From assembly GCA_050043265.1 (NCBI GenBank), contig JBHJIR010000087.1, positions 23,439 to 87,438 on the forward strand: a stretch of DNA of 64,000 bases, read 5' to 3'. Positions 35,837 through 44,433 of the stretch are shown piece by piece. The notes under the pieces are model-generated. The model was not told the DNA's origin. It saw only the letters and a program-made list of their open reading frames with translations, and searched no databases. The position numbers and the translations under genes were made by a program. The DNA comes from Pelagibius sp050043265. GTDB taxonomy: Bacteria; Pseudomonadota; Alphaproteobacteria; Kiloniellales; Kiloniellaceae. Every line of letters starts with the position of its first letter. Positions within the stretch are counted from its first letter, which is position 1.

Positions 35837-35920
35837 TGGAGCCCGTGGCCTCCACTCAAATCGAGATCTGAACTTTAGTCACGCCGTCAGGGGGCAGGCA
35901 ACCGACGGCATACAATGATG

Positions 35921-35944
35921 TTTTATCGATAAATTATCAACGTT
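35921..35944. promoter_or_regulatory. Shared operator element, copy 1 (TRAP operon)
   Basis: A 24-bp element containing the perfect palindrome TTTATCGATAAA and ending TCAACGTT. It matches 23 of 24 bases of the copy at 44264-44287 in the same orientation relative to its gene. On the coding strand it contains TTGATA, a possible -35 box. It lies 225-248 bp before dctP. Confidence 0.75.
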
Positions 35945-36003
35945 TTCTTTTCGTTGTTCGTGCAAGGCTGAGCCGCCGGACTTTGCCGAATATCGGCTGA
36001 GCT

Positions 36004-36699
36004 TCAGGCCGCCAGCCGCCGCGTCAAAAGGGTCACCAGATCGTAGACAGGCAGGCCCAGCGTCTCGGCCAGCGCCGCGCGGTAGGGCGGCAGGTTAGTG
36101 CACTCCAGCACCACGGCGCCAACTTCCGGGTGCGCCGCGACGAGCGCCCGGCCCGCCGCCAGGGCGTCGGCCGATGCCGCCCGCGCGTCCAGCACCGACA
36201 GATCGCCGGAAATCACCCGCTGCAGTTCGCCACCCACCTCCAGACCGGCCACCGGCGTGTCGGCGGGCGCCCCGGCGGCCGCCAGGTGGCGCGGGCCGAA
36301 GCGCCGCGCGTCGAAGGTGATAACCCCGGCGCGCCGTCCCGCCGGCAGCCCCGCCTCCACCTCCGGAATCTGCAGCAGGCTGGAGGTCACCACCGGCACC
36401 GGCAGTGCCTCCGCCAGGGCCTGCTGGGCCGTCACCAGGAAGCCGCAGGAGGTGGTGATCAGCGTCGCGCCCTCGTCGACCAGTTCCCTGCCGGCAGTGA
36501 CGAAAGCAGCGACCAGATTGTCGGGCAGCGGCCCCTCGATCACAACGGCGCCGACGTTGGCCGGCTCTACCACTTTGTACAAAGTGGCGCAGGGCCAGGT
36601 GATCGGGTTGCCGACGTCGCCGGGCGGCCGCGGAAAGCCGGTCCTGAGCATGAGAACGCCGAGAACGGCGCTGGGGACGGCGGAGCGAGGTGCGGCCAT
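36004..36699 (-). CDS. Asp/Glu/hydantoin racemase-like protein
   Basis: 231 residues with the two catalytic cysteines expected for cofactor-independent racemases: TTSCGFLVTAQQALA (about residue 85) and VVLECTNLPPYRAAL (about 205). The fold covers aspartate/glutamate racemase, hydantoin racemase and maleate isomerase-like enzymes; the substrate is unknown. Between the TRAP operon and the 5-oxoprolinase operon, it may interconvert enantiomers of the imported compound. Start ATG 36699 has AGGAT upstream; a longer frame at 36762 has no support. Divergent from the MFS gene. Confidence 0.88.
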   Translation of the reverse strand: MAAPRSAVPSAVLGVLMLRTGFPRPPGDVGNPITWPCATLYKVVEPANVGAVVIEGPLPDNLVAAFVTAGRELVDEGATLITTSCGFLVTAQQALAEALPVPVVTSSLLQIPEVEAGLPAGRRAGVITFDARRFGPRHLAAAGAPADTPVAGLEVGGELQRVISGDLSVLDARAASADALAAGRALVAAHPEVGAVVLECTNLPPYRAALAETLGLPVYDLVTLLTRRLAA

Positions 36700-36808
36700 G
36701 ACGCATCCTAATATCTTCCGCGGCCGGCCGGAAGCCCGTGCCCGACAACAGACCCGTCGCATGGCTGCCCAGCCGGATTCGGATATCCTTTAGCAATCCT
36801 TTCATGGC

Positions 36809-38062
36809 ATGTTCCGCGCCATGCCAGCGACCCCCGAAAATCCAGCGCCCCAAAATCTGCGACCTGACGACCTAACCCCTGACGACCTGGGCCTAGGAAG
36901 CGCCGACCGTCAGACGGATTGGGCCAGCGTCACCGCGCTCATCACCTGCATCAGCATCTTCGGTCTGGCGCTGGGCCTGACCTATCCGCTGCTCGCCATC
37001 ATGATGGTGGATGCTGGCTTCAGCGATTTCATGATCGGCGTCAACGGCGCGACCACCTGCGTGGGGGTGGTGCTGTCGACCTTCATCCTGCCGACCCTGC
37101 TGCGCCGCTTCAGCGCCTTTATCGTGGTGGTGCTGGGCCTGGCCGGCGCGGCGGGCAGCCTGGTCGCCATGCCCTTCACCGACCCGCACATCACCTGGCT
37201 GTTCCTGCGCATCCTGCTGGGCATCAGCCTCAACGTCATTTTCGTGGTGTCGGAGGCCTGGCTGAACGCGGTGACCGCCGAGCACATCCGCGGGCGCGTC
37301 ATCGGCATCTACGCCACGGTGATGGCGGGCGGCTTCGCGCTGGGCCCGCTGCTGCTGGTGGCCCTGGGCGGCGCCGGCCTGCTGCCCTTTCTGGTCTGCG
37401 CCGGGATCACCGCCGCCGCCATCGTCATGATGCTGCCGCTGCGCAAACGCAGCGCGGCGGAGCTGGCAGGCATGAACTTCGCCGGCCTGCGCCGCTTCCT
37501 CACCGCCGGCGCGCTGCTGGCGGCGGTGGTGATGGTCTTCGCCTTTTTCGATGCCGCCGTCATGACGCTGATCCCGGTCTACCTGCTGCGATCCGGTTTC
37601 ACTGCCGATTTCGGCTCGGCGGCGCTCTCGGCCATGCTGGTCGGCATGGTGGTCGCGCAGTTCCCGGTCGGCTGGCTGCTCGACCGCTGTGCGCGTCCCA
37701 CCGTCATTGCCGGCTGCGCACTCACCGCCGCGGCGACCAGTGCGCTGCTGCCCTGGTCGCTGCACACCGCGCTGGTGTTCTGGCCGCTGCTGGTGCTGCT
37801 GGGCGGCGCCTCCTTCGCGCTCTACACCGGTGCCCTCACCGTTCTGGGCGAGCGCTTCCGCGGCAGCCTGCTGATGGCCGGCAGCGCCTGCTTCGCATTG
37901 GCCTACGGCACCGGCGGCACCCTCGGCCCGCTGGCCGGCGGCACGGTGCTGGAGCTTTTCGGCCCCCACGCGATGCCGATGCTCTTTGCCGCGGTGTTCT
38001 TCATCCTCGCCGTGGCGGTCCTGCGGCGGCCGCTCACGCGTCCTGCCGCCGCCACCGCCTGA
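36809..38062 (+). CDS. MFS transporter (YcaD-like)
   Basis: 417 residues with 12 predicted membrane helices after a polar 35-residue N-terminus. Features include AEHIRGRVIGIYATVMAGGFALGPLL (in two stretches) and the loop LRKRSAAELAG between halves. The MFS fold is clear; the substrate is not. Several ATGs are possible (36804, 36809, 36821) and none has a strong SD. The gene is alone on its strand, divergent from the racemase-like gene. Confidence 0.9.
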   Translation: MFRAMPATPENPAPQNLRPDDLTPDDLGLGSADRQTDWASVTALITCISIFGLALGLTYPLLAIMMVDAGFSDFMIGVNGATTCVGVVLSTFILPTLLRRFSAFIVVVLGLAGAAGSLVAMPFTDPHITWLFLRILLGISLNVIFVVSEAWLNAVTAEHIRGRVIGIYATVMAGGFALGPLLLVALGGAGLLPFLVCAGITAAAIVMMLPLRKRSAAELAGMNFAGLRRFLTAGALLAAVVMVFAFFDAAVMTLIPVYLLRSGFTADFGSAALSAMLVGMVVAQFPVGWLLDRCARPTVIAGCALTAAATSALLPWSLHTALVFWPLLVLLGGASFALYTGALTVLGERFRGSLLMAGSACFALAYGTGGTLGPLAGGTVLELFGPHAMPMLFAAVFFILAVAVLRRPLTRPAAATA

Positions 38063-38161
38063 GGCGGCACGGACCCCGGTTTCGCCACCCGGCGTGGACC
38101 CCGAACGCAATCTGAGGCAGATTGTCCGTTGTGACGGCGCAACGGGCGCGCGGAGGAAGCG

Positions 38162-39157
38162 ATGGGGGTGGCGCGGCTACGGCTTGCCGGTTTGCTGGCT
38201 GCCGGTCTTATGACCGGCCCCCTGGCTGGCTCCGGTGCCGCCCAGGCACAGGACCCCCAGGCCCTCAGAGCGGCCTGCATCACCGCGTTGAAAGACACCC
38301 TCGACAAGCCGGCGAAGCCGGAAACCCTGGACCTCTGCGAACTGGCCGTCGCGGTGAATCCGCCCGATGCCGAGCTAAAGAGCTGGCTGGCGGCCGCGCT
38401 GCTGCGCAGTGGTCAGGAGGACCGTGCCCTGGAGGCTTTTCTAACGGCCGCCCAGGCCGGCTATCTCGATGCGCAGAAGACCCTCGGCCTGATGTACCTG
38501 CGGCAAGGACGCAGCGGCGCCGACGTGGCGCAGGCGGCGGCCTGGTTACGCGCCGTCGCCGAAGCCGGCGACAGCGAGGTGCAGAACATTCTCGGCACGC
38601 TCTATTTGAAGGGCATCGGCGTAGCCGCGGACCCCGGCGAGGCGGCGCACTGGTTTCGCCGCGCGACGGTCAGCGGCAACACGGATGCGCAGACCAACCT
38701 CGCATACCTGCACCTGAACGGCATCGGCCTGCCGCGCGACCCCGCGGCGGCGATCTCCCTGTATCGCGCCGCCGCCAAGCAGGGCAGCCCCATCGCGCAG
38801 ACCGCCCTCGGCGGCATCTACATTCAGGGCGACGGCGTCGAACGCGATGTGGACGAGGCCACTCGATGGTTCCGCCTCTCCGCCGAGCAGGGCTGGCCGC
38901 CGGGCCAGAACAACCTCGGCATGCTTTATCTCGACGGCCTCGGCGTGGAACGCGACCTGGCGCTGGCCGAGCAGTGGATCCGCCGCGCCGCCGTGGCCGG
39001 CCATCCCCACGCTCAGGCCAACCTCGGCCAGATCTACGAGAAAGGCCTGGGGATCCCGCAGGACACCGCCCAGGCGCTGGCGTGGTCCCGCCGCGCCGCC
39101 GCGCAGGGCCACCCCGGCGCCGCCGAAAGCGTGCGGCGGCTGGGGGGAACGCCCTAA
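38162..39157 (+). CDS. Exported Sel1-repeat protein
   Basis: 331 residues with a signal peptide (about 1-28, cleavage near AAQA-QD). The rest is a TPR/Sel1-like solenoid (about 85-325) of five to six units with the pattern A-x-x-x-L-G-x-x-Y-x-x-G-x-G-V, for example NILGTLYLKGIGVAADPGEAAHWF and NLGMLYLDGLGVERDLALAEQW. Such proteins scaffold protein complexes in the periplasm; partners unknown. AGGAAGCG lies just before the ATG. Confidence 0.92.
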   Translation: MGVARLRLAGLLAAGLMTGPLAGSGAAQAQDPQALRAACITALKDTLDKPAKPETLDLCELAVAVNPPDAELKSWLAAALLRSGQEDRALEAFLTAAQAGYLDAQKTLGLMYLRQGRSGADVAQAAAWLRAVAEAGDSEVQNILGTLYLKGIGVAADPGEAAHWFRRATVSGNTDAQTNLAYLHLNGIGLPRDPAAAISLYRAAAKQGSPIAQTALGGIYIQGDGVERDVDEATRWFRLSAEQGWPPGQNNLGMLYLDGLGVERDLALAEQWIRRAAVAGHPHAQANLGQIYEKGLGIPQDTAQALAWSRRAAAQGHPGAAESVRRLGGTP

Positions 39158-39430
39158 CCATCGAGCCTCAGAACGTGAACGCGACGCGCAGTCCCCGGCA
39201 GATTCTCCGCGGGATACTGCAGCAGGACCTGCCGGGGGAAATCGCATGAAAGGTATGCTGGCGGTCGGTGCTGCCGGGCGGAAGCCACCCAACCACGGCG
39301 GCGCGTCCTCCCCTCTTTGCTCTACATCAATGCGATGTCTCATCGCGGCGCCTAGAAGGACTGCAATCCCCCCCAAGAAGGCGCGCTCAGGCCTCCCCGT
39401 CCAAGGGCGCCGATTTCAGGAGATGTAACG
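39158..39430. other. Gap after the Sel1 gene
   Basis: No supported gene; a short frame here lacks coding character. AGGAG for the next gene is at the right end. Confidence 0.5.
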
Positions 39431-39916
39431 ATGTCAGCCTATAGCCATCGACCCCGGCACCGTTTCGGCAAAGCCGTCGCCCGCCGCACACTGGCCGGCG
39501 CGGGTTTTGCCCTTGCCCTGCTCGCCGGCGCCGCCGCGCTGTCCGGTTTTGCGCCCGGCGCGGCAGCGCAGAATCAGAATCAGGCACAGGACCGCGAGAT
39601 GCTGCAGCTGCGCGACCAGTTGCGGGATTGCCGCGGCGATGCCTGCGTGCCGATCCGCGACCAGATGATGACCCGGCTGCACGACCGCCTGCAGAATTGC
39701 AGCGGCGGCCAGTGCGCGCAGATGCAAGAGCAACTGCAACTGCATGAACGCGTGCGCGACTGCCACGCCTCCGACGCCACCTGCCGCCAACTGCGCATGG
39801 AAGAGCGCGAGCGGGTGCGCCCGCGCTTCAGCTACGGCAACGGCGGCGGCATGGGCTCCGGGATGGGCCGGGGCATGCGCAGCGGCATGGGTGGTGGCAA
39901 GGGCATGGGTAACTAA
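39431..39916 (+). CDS. Exported protein with paired cysteines and Gly/Met-rich tail
   Basis: 161 residues. A long signal peptide (1-47, cleavage near GAAA-QN) is followed by a helical region with three spaced Cys pairs: RDCRGDACVP, QNCSGGQCAQ and RDCHASDATCRQ, repeating about every 28-34 residues with the lead LRDQL/LHDRLQ/LHERV. The tail is a Gly-Met-rich run (about 137-161, repeats of GMGSGM, GMRSGM, GMGGGK). Cys pairs plus exposed methionines suggest metal (copper) or redox chemistry in the periplasm, but this is inference. I do not recognise a named family. AGGAG supports the start. Confidence 0.8.
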   Translation: MSAYSHRPRHRFGKAVARRTLAGAGFALALLAGAAALSGFAPGAAAQNQNQAQDREMLQLRDQLRDCRGDACVPIRDQMMTRLHDRLQNCSGGQCAQMQEQLQLHERVRDCHASDATCRQLRMEERERVRPRFSYGNGGGMGSGMGRGMRSGMGGGKGMGN

Positions 39917-39939
39917 GGCCCGCGCGTCCTGCGACCACA

Positions 39940-39972
39940 AACGGCTCCGGTGCAGCCCGCACCGGGGCCGTT
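39940..39972. terminator. Bidirectional hairpin between convergent genes
   Basis: Arms AACGGCTCCGGTGC and GCACCGGGGCCGTT (one G-T pair) lie between the Cys/Met-rich gene and the convergent regulator gene. Confidence 0.65.
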
Positions 39973-39984
39973 CAACTGTCCGCC

Positions 39985-40539
39985 CTAAAGACTCGACGCC
40001 GACCGCGCCGCCTGATCGTAGAGGCCCGACAGCGCGCGCAGCAGGTCGGCGGCTTCGCCGATCTGTTCGTTGAGGTCACCGGCCCCCTCGCCAGTCGGGT
40101 CGCCGCCGAAGGCGCTGAAGGCGGCGAGCAGGCAGTCCTCGCGCACCTCGCGGTACTTCACGCAGGCGGCCTGACCTTCTTCCGTCGTGGCGTAGAAGAT
40201 TTCCTTGCCGCGCTTGTCGCCGGCAACGAGGCCCGCCCGGGTCAGCTTCTTCAGGGCATAGTTCACCGTGTGGCTGTCCTCGATGTTGAGGACGAAGCAG
40301 ATGTCGGCCAGCTTCTTGTCGCGGTCGCGGTGGTTCACCGTGTGCAGCACCATGACGTCCAGCGCGCTGAGGTCCGGGTAACCGGCTGCCGCCATACATC
40401 TGACGATCCAGCGGTTGAAGGCGTTGGTCGCGATGTAGAGGCCGTACTCGAAAGCGCTGGTTTCCGCCGCGCGCTCCGACACCAGATGCGCCGAAGAAAC
40501 GATGGCGCGTTTGGTTTCCCCTTTCGGTGTTGAGCTCAT
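39985..40539 (-). CDS. MarR-like winged-helix regulator
   Basis: 184 residues, with a winged helix-turn-helix (about 45-130): LSALDVMVLHTVNHRDRDKKLADICFVLNIEDSHTVNYALKKLTRAGLV in successive segments, then a wing (GDKRGKEIFYATTEEG) and a C-terminal dimer helix. This fits the MarR-like HTH_27 group. Its ATG overlaps the TGA of the 5-oxoprolinase-type gene (ATGA), so it is co-expressed and a plausible regulator of that operon and of the TRAP operon sharing the 24-bp element. Effector unknown. Confidence 0.87.
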   Translation of the reverse strand: MSSTPKGETKRAIVSSAHLVSERAAETSAFEYGLYIATNAFNRWIVRCMAAAGYPDLSALDVMVLHTVNHRDRDKKLADICFVLNIEDSHTVNYALKKLTRAGLVAGDKRGKEIFYATTEEGQAACVKYREVREDCLLAAFSAFGGDPTGEGAGDLNEQIGEAADLLRALSGLYDQAARSASSL

Positions 40540-43500
40540 TCCGCCGCCTCCTTGCGCCCGATCGAGCGCTCATCGGCTTTTCCATAGCCACCACCGCCCG
40601 GTGTTTCGATCAGCATGACGTCATCCGCATTCATCTCGGTTTCGTCGTTGCCCTTCAGGGCCTCGCGGGTGCCGTCGGCGCGGATCACCGTGTTGCGGCC
40701 GCGCTGGCCGGGCTCGCCACCGGCGAGGCCGTAAGGATCGGTCGTGCGGTGCAGCGACAGCAGGGTGGCGGTCATCGGCTGCAGGAAGCGCATACGCCTG
40801 ACAACACCGTCGCCGCCGCGGTATTTGCCTGCCCCGCCCGAGCCGTGCCGGATGCGGAAGGCCTCCAGCCGCACCGGGAAGCGCCATTCCAGCACCTCCG
40901 GGTCGGTCATGCGGGTGTTGGTCATGTGGGAATGCACGGCGGAGGTGCCGTCGTGGTCCGGCCCGGCGCCGGTGCCGACGCAGATGGTCTCGTAGTTCTG
41001 GTAGCGGTCGTTGCCGTAGACGAAGTTGTTCATGGTGCCCTGGGCCGAGGCCAGCACGCCCAGCGCGCCGTAGAGCGCATCGGTGATGCACTGGGAGACC
41101 TCGGTGTTGCCGGCAATGACCGCGGCCGGGTATTCCGGGCTGATCATCGAGCGTTCGGGGATCTTCAGCTTCAGCGGCTTCAGGCAGCCCTCGTTCAGCG
41201 GGATCTCGTCCTCCACCAGGGTGCGGAAGACGTAGAGTACCGCCGCCTTGCACACCGCCGTCGGGGCGTTGTAGTTGCCCTTGTCCTGGGGCGAGGTGCC
41301 GGTGAAGTCGATCAGCGCCTCGCGCGCCGCCTTGTCGACGGTAATCTTCACCTCGATCTGGCTGCCGTTATCCAACGGGTAGGTGAATTGGCCGTCTTTC
41401 AGCACGTCCAGCACCCGGCGCACCGATTCCTCGGCGTTGTCCTGCACGTGGCGCATGTAGGCCTGCACCACATCCATGCCGAAGTGCGTCAGCATCTTGC
41501 GCACCTCCTGCACGCCGGTTTCGTTGGCGGCGATCTGGGCCGAGAGATCGGCCAGATTCTGTTGCGGATTGCGGCAGGGATACTGGCCGGACTTCAGCAG
41601 CGCCAGGGTTTCCTTCTCGCGAAACCGTCCCTCTTCCACCAGGAGGAAGTTGTCGATCAGCACCCCCTCCTCCTCGATGCGGGTTGAGTCCGGCGGCGAG
41701 GAGCCGGGCGTGCGCCCGCCGATGTCGGCGTGATGGCCGCGCGAGCCGACGTAGAACAGCAGCTCTTTGCCGGCGTCGTCGAAGACGGGCGTGATGACCG
41801 TCACATCCGGCAGGTGGGTGCCGCCGTTGTAGGGCGCGTTCAGGGCATAGACGTTGCCCGGCTTCATGCTGTCCTTGTTCTCGCGGATCACCGTCTTGAT
41901 CGATTCGCCCATGGAGCCGAGGTGGACCGGCATGTGCGGCGCGTTGGCCACCAGGTTGCCGTCGGGATCGAAGATCGCACAGGAGAAATCCAGCCGTTCC
42001 TTGATATTCTCCGAATAGGCGGTGTTGGCCAGGGTCGCGCCCATCTGCTCGGCGATCGACATGTAGAGGTTGTTGAAGACCTCCAGCAGCACCGGGTCGG
42101 CCTCGGTGCCGATGGCCTCGGTCTTGGGGCGCGGCACCACGCGGGGCAGCACCAGGTGACCGCGCGTCGTGAGCTCCGCCTGCCAGCCGGGCTCGACCAC
42201 CGTGGTCGCCGTCGCCTCGCGCAGGATGGCCGGGCCGTCGATCTTCTGGCCCGGCAGCAGGGCGTCGCGGTCGTAGAGCGGCGCGTCGTGGGCGGCGCCG
42301 CCGGAATACATCGGCACACGGATCAGCGGTTCGGCGGGCCGGGCGGCGGGATCGGCGGGCCGCTCGGGGTCAGCGCCCTCCTCGGTCTGGCCGATGACCT
42401 CCACGGCGACCGCCTCGACCACCAGCTTGCGCTCCACGGCGACGAAGCCGAAGCGCTGCTTGTGCGCCGTCTCGAAAGACTCCTGCATCGCCTCCAGCGT
42501 CTCGAAGTCCACCGGCAGCGGGCTGTCGGTGCCCTCGTAGCGCAGCTGCGCCTTCCTCACCAGTTTCACCCGGGCCGGATCGACGCCCTGGTCGAGCACC
42601 TCCTTTCGCGCATCGGCGCCCAGTTCGGCGTAGGCCGCTTCCATGGCGGGCAGCGCCGCCTCATCGAAAGCCACCTCGATCTGCCGTTCGCGCAGCGCCC
42701 GCACGTCGGCCAGCCCCATGCCGTAGGCCGACAGCACCCCGGCGAAGGGATGCAGGAAGACCTTGGTCATGCCCAGGGCATCGGCGACCAGGCAGGCGTG
42801 CTGACCGCCGGCGCCGCCGAAGCAGTTGAGGGTGTATTCGGTGACGTCGTAGCCGCGCTGCACGGAGATTTTCTTGATGGCGTTGGCCATGTTCTCCACG
42901 GCGATGCGCAGGAAGCCCTCGGCGACCTCCTCCGGGCTCTGCAGCGGCTTGCCAGTCGCTTCGGCGATCTCCTGGGCCAAAGCCGTGAACTTGTCGCGCA
43001 CCACCTCGGCGTCCAGCGCCTGATCGGCGTTGGGGCCGAAGACCTTGGGGAACTGTTCCGGCTGGATCTTGCCCAGCATGACGTTGCAGTCGGTGACCGC
43101 CAGGGGTCCGCCGCGGCGGTAGCAGGCCGGACCCGGAGCGGCGCCGGCGGAATCCGGCCCCACCCTATATCTCGCTCCGTCGAAGTGCAGGATCGAGCCG
43201 CCGCCGGCCGCCACGGTGTGGATGTGCATCATCGGCGCGCGCATGCGCACGCCGGCCACCAGGGTGTCGAAGGTGCGCTCGTACTCGCCGTCGTAGTGGG
43301 ACACGTCGGTGGAAGTGCCGCCCATATCGAAGCCAATGAGCTTTTTGAAGCCGCCCATGGCGGCGGTGCGCACCATGCCGACCACGCCGCCGGCCGGGCC
43401 GGAGAGGATGGCGTCCTTGCCCTGGAACAGCCGCGCGTCGGTGAGGCCGCCGTTGGACTGCATGAACATCAGGCGCGGACCTGACTTATCGTCGGCGTCG

Positions 43501-44204
43501 AGCTGCCCGGCCACCTGATCGACGTAGCGGCGCAGGATCGGCGAGAGATAGGCGTCGACCACCGTGGTGTCGCCGCGGCTGACCAGCTTCATCAGCGGGC
43601 TGACCTCGTGACTGACCGATATCTGGGTGAAGCCGATCTCCCGCGCCATCGCCGCGACACGCTTCTCGTGGTCGGGAAAGCGGTAGCCGTGCATGAAAGC
43701 GATGGCGACGGCACGGATGCCGTCGTCGAAGGCGGCCTGCAGGGCGGCGCGCGCCGCGGCCTCGTCCAGCGGCGGGACGATCTCGCCCTCGGCGCCGATC
43801 CGCTCGGGCACTTCGACGGCGCGTTCGTAGAGCATCTCCGGCAGCACGATGTGGCGGTCGAAGAGGCGCGGGCGGTTCTGGTAGCCGATGCGCAGCACGT
43901 CGCCGAAACCCTCCGTCGTCACGAAGAGGGTGCGGTCGCCCTTGCGCTCCAGCAGCGCGTTGGTCGCCACGGTGGTGCCCATCTTCACCGCGTCGACGGT
44001 GCCCGGCGGCAGCGCCTCGTTCTTGCCGAGACCGAGCAGGGCGCGGATACCGTGGACGGCGGCGTCCTTGTACTGCTCCGAATTCTCCGACAGCAGCTTG
44101 TGGGTTACCAGGGTACCGTCGGGCTTGCGCGCCACCACGTCGGTGAAGGTGCCGCCCCGGTCGATCCAGAACTGCCAGCCGGGCTGCCTCTTGTCACCGT
44201 CCAT
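40536..44204 (-). CDS. Fused hydantoinase A/B, ATP-dependent 5-oxoprolinase type
   Basis: 1222 residues, the fused HyuA-HyuB layout of 5-oxoprolinase (OPLAH), which hydrolyses 5-oxoproline (pyroglutamate) to glutamate with ATP. The N-terminus WQFWIDRGGTFTDVVARKPDG is typical of OPLAH rather than bacterial N-methylhydantoinase. HyuA (about 1-690) includes FDMGGTSTDVSHYDG and GPDSAGAAPGPACYRRGG; HyuB (about 705-1215) includes VRENKDSMKPGNVYALNAPYNGGTH and GGDGVVRRMRF. ATG 44204 is preferred over 44219 because AGGAA lies 5 nt before it. Overlaps the downstream regulator gene. Confidence 0.92.
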   Translation of the reverse strand: MDGDKRQPGWQFWIDRGGTFTDVVARKPDGTLVTHKLLSENSEQYKDAAVHGIRALLGLGKNEALPPGTVDAVKMGTTVATNALLERKGDRTLFVTTEGFGDVLRIGYQNRPRLFDRHIVLPEMLYERAVEVPERIGAEGEIVPPLDEAAARAALQAAFDDGIRAVAIAFMHGYRFPDHEKRVAAMAREIGFTQISVSHEVSPLMKLVSRGDTTVVDAYLSPILRRYVDQVAGQLDADDKSGPRLMFMQSNGGLTDARLFQGKDAILSGPAGGVVGMVRTAAMGGFKKLIGFDMGGTSTDVSHYDGEYERTFDTLVAGVRMRAPMMHIHTVAAGGGSILHFDGARYRVGPDSAGAAPGPACYRRGGPLAVTDCNVMLGKIQPEQFPKVFGPNADQALDAEVVRDKFTALAQEIAEATGKPLQSPEEVAEGFLRIAVENMANAIKKISVQRGYDVTEYTLNCFGGAGGQHACLVADALGMTKVFLHPFAGVLSAYGMGLADVRALRERQIEVAFDEAALPAMEAAYAELGADARKEVLDQGVDPARVKLVRKAQLRYEGTDSPLPVDFETLEAMQESFETAHKQRFGFVAVERKLVVEAVAVEVIGQTEEGADPERPADPAARPAEPLIRVPMYSGGAAHDAPLYDRDALLPGQKIDGPAILREATATTVVEPGWQAELTTRGHLVLPRVVPRPKTEAIGTEADPVLLEVFNNLYMSIAEQMGATLANTAYSENIKERLDFSCAIFDPDGNLVANAPHMPVHLGSMGESIKTVIRENKDSMKPGNVYALNAPYNGGTHLPDVTVITPVFDDAGKELLFYVGSRGHHADIGGRTPGSSPPDSTRIEEEGVLIDNFLLVEEGRFREKETLALLKSGQYPCRNPQQNLADLSAQIAANETGVQEVRKMLTHFGMDVVQAYMRHVQDNAEESVRRVLDVLKDGQFTYPLDNGSQIEVKITVDKAAREALIDFTGTSPQDKGNYNAPTAVCKAAVLYVFRTLVEDEIPLNEGCLKPLKLKIPERSMISPEYPAAVIAGNTEVSQCITDALYGALGVLASAQGTMNNFVYGNDRYQNYETICVGTGAGPDHDGTSAVHSHMTNTRMTDPEVLEWRFPVRLEAFRIRHGSGGAGKYRGGDGVVRRMRFLQPMTATLLSLHRTTDPYGLAGGEPGQRGRNTVIRADGTREALKGNDETEMNADDVMLIETPGGGGYGKADERSIGRKEAAE

Positions 44205-44263
44205 GAAATTCCTGCCCATTTTTTCACTGAAGAACGTGCCTTCCGCATCCCTCTAAAAAGACA

Positions 44264-44287
44264 TTTTATCGATAAATTGTCAACGTT
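44264..44287. promoter_or_regulatory. Shared operator element, copy 2 (5-oxoprolinase operon)
   Basis: Same 24-bp element as at 35921-35944 with one difference (G for A at position 16). On the coding strand it contains TTGACA, a consensus -35 hexamer, so a bound protein would block the promoter. It lies 60-83 bp upstream of the gene start. Confidence 0.8.
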
Positions 44288-44433
44288 ATCCCGGAATCGT
44301 CCCGCGCGCGGTATCCAGGGTTTTGCGGAATGGATTTCCGGGGCGTCAGTCGACGCCGCAGCCGGGCTGGCGCTGCTCTGCTACAACCGCGCGGTGATGC
44401 TGGTTGGCGTCGGCATGATCCTCGGGCCCGAAC

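Larger units (their letters stand above)
35697..36003. other. Upstream region of the TRAP operon
   Basis: 307 bp without a gene. It carries a three-copy 14-bp tandem repeat (35795-35836) and the shared operator-like element at 35921-35944. Confidence 0.8.

Noticed and set aside
41730..43484. 584-codon plus-strand frame opposite the 5-oxoprolinase gene
   Set aside because: Antisense shadow; residues reflect complementary codons only, with no start signal.
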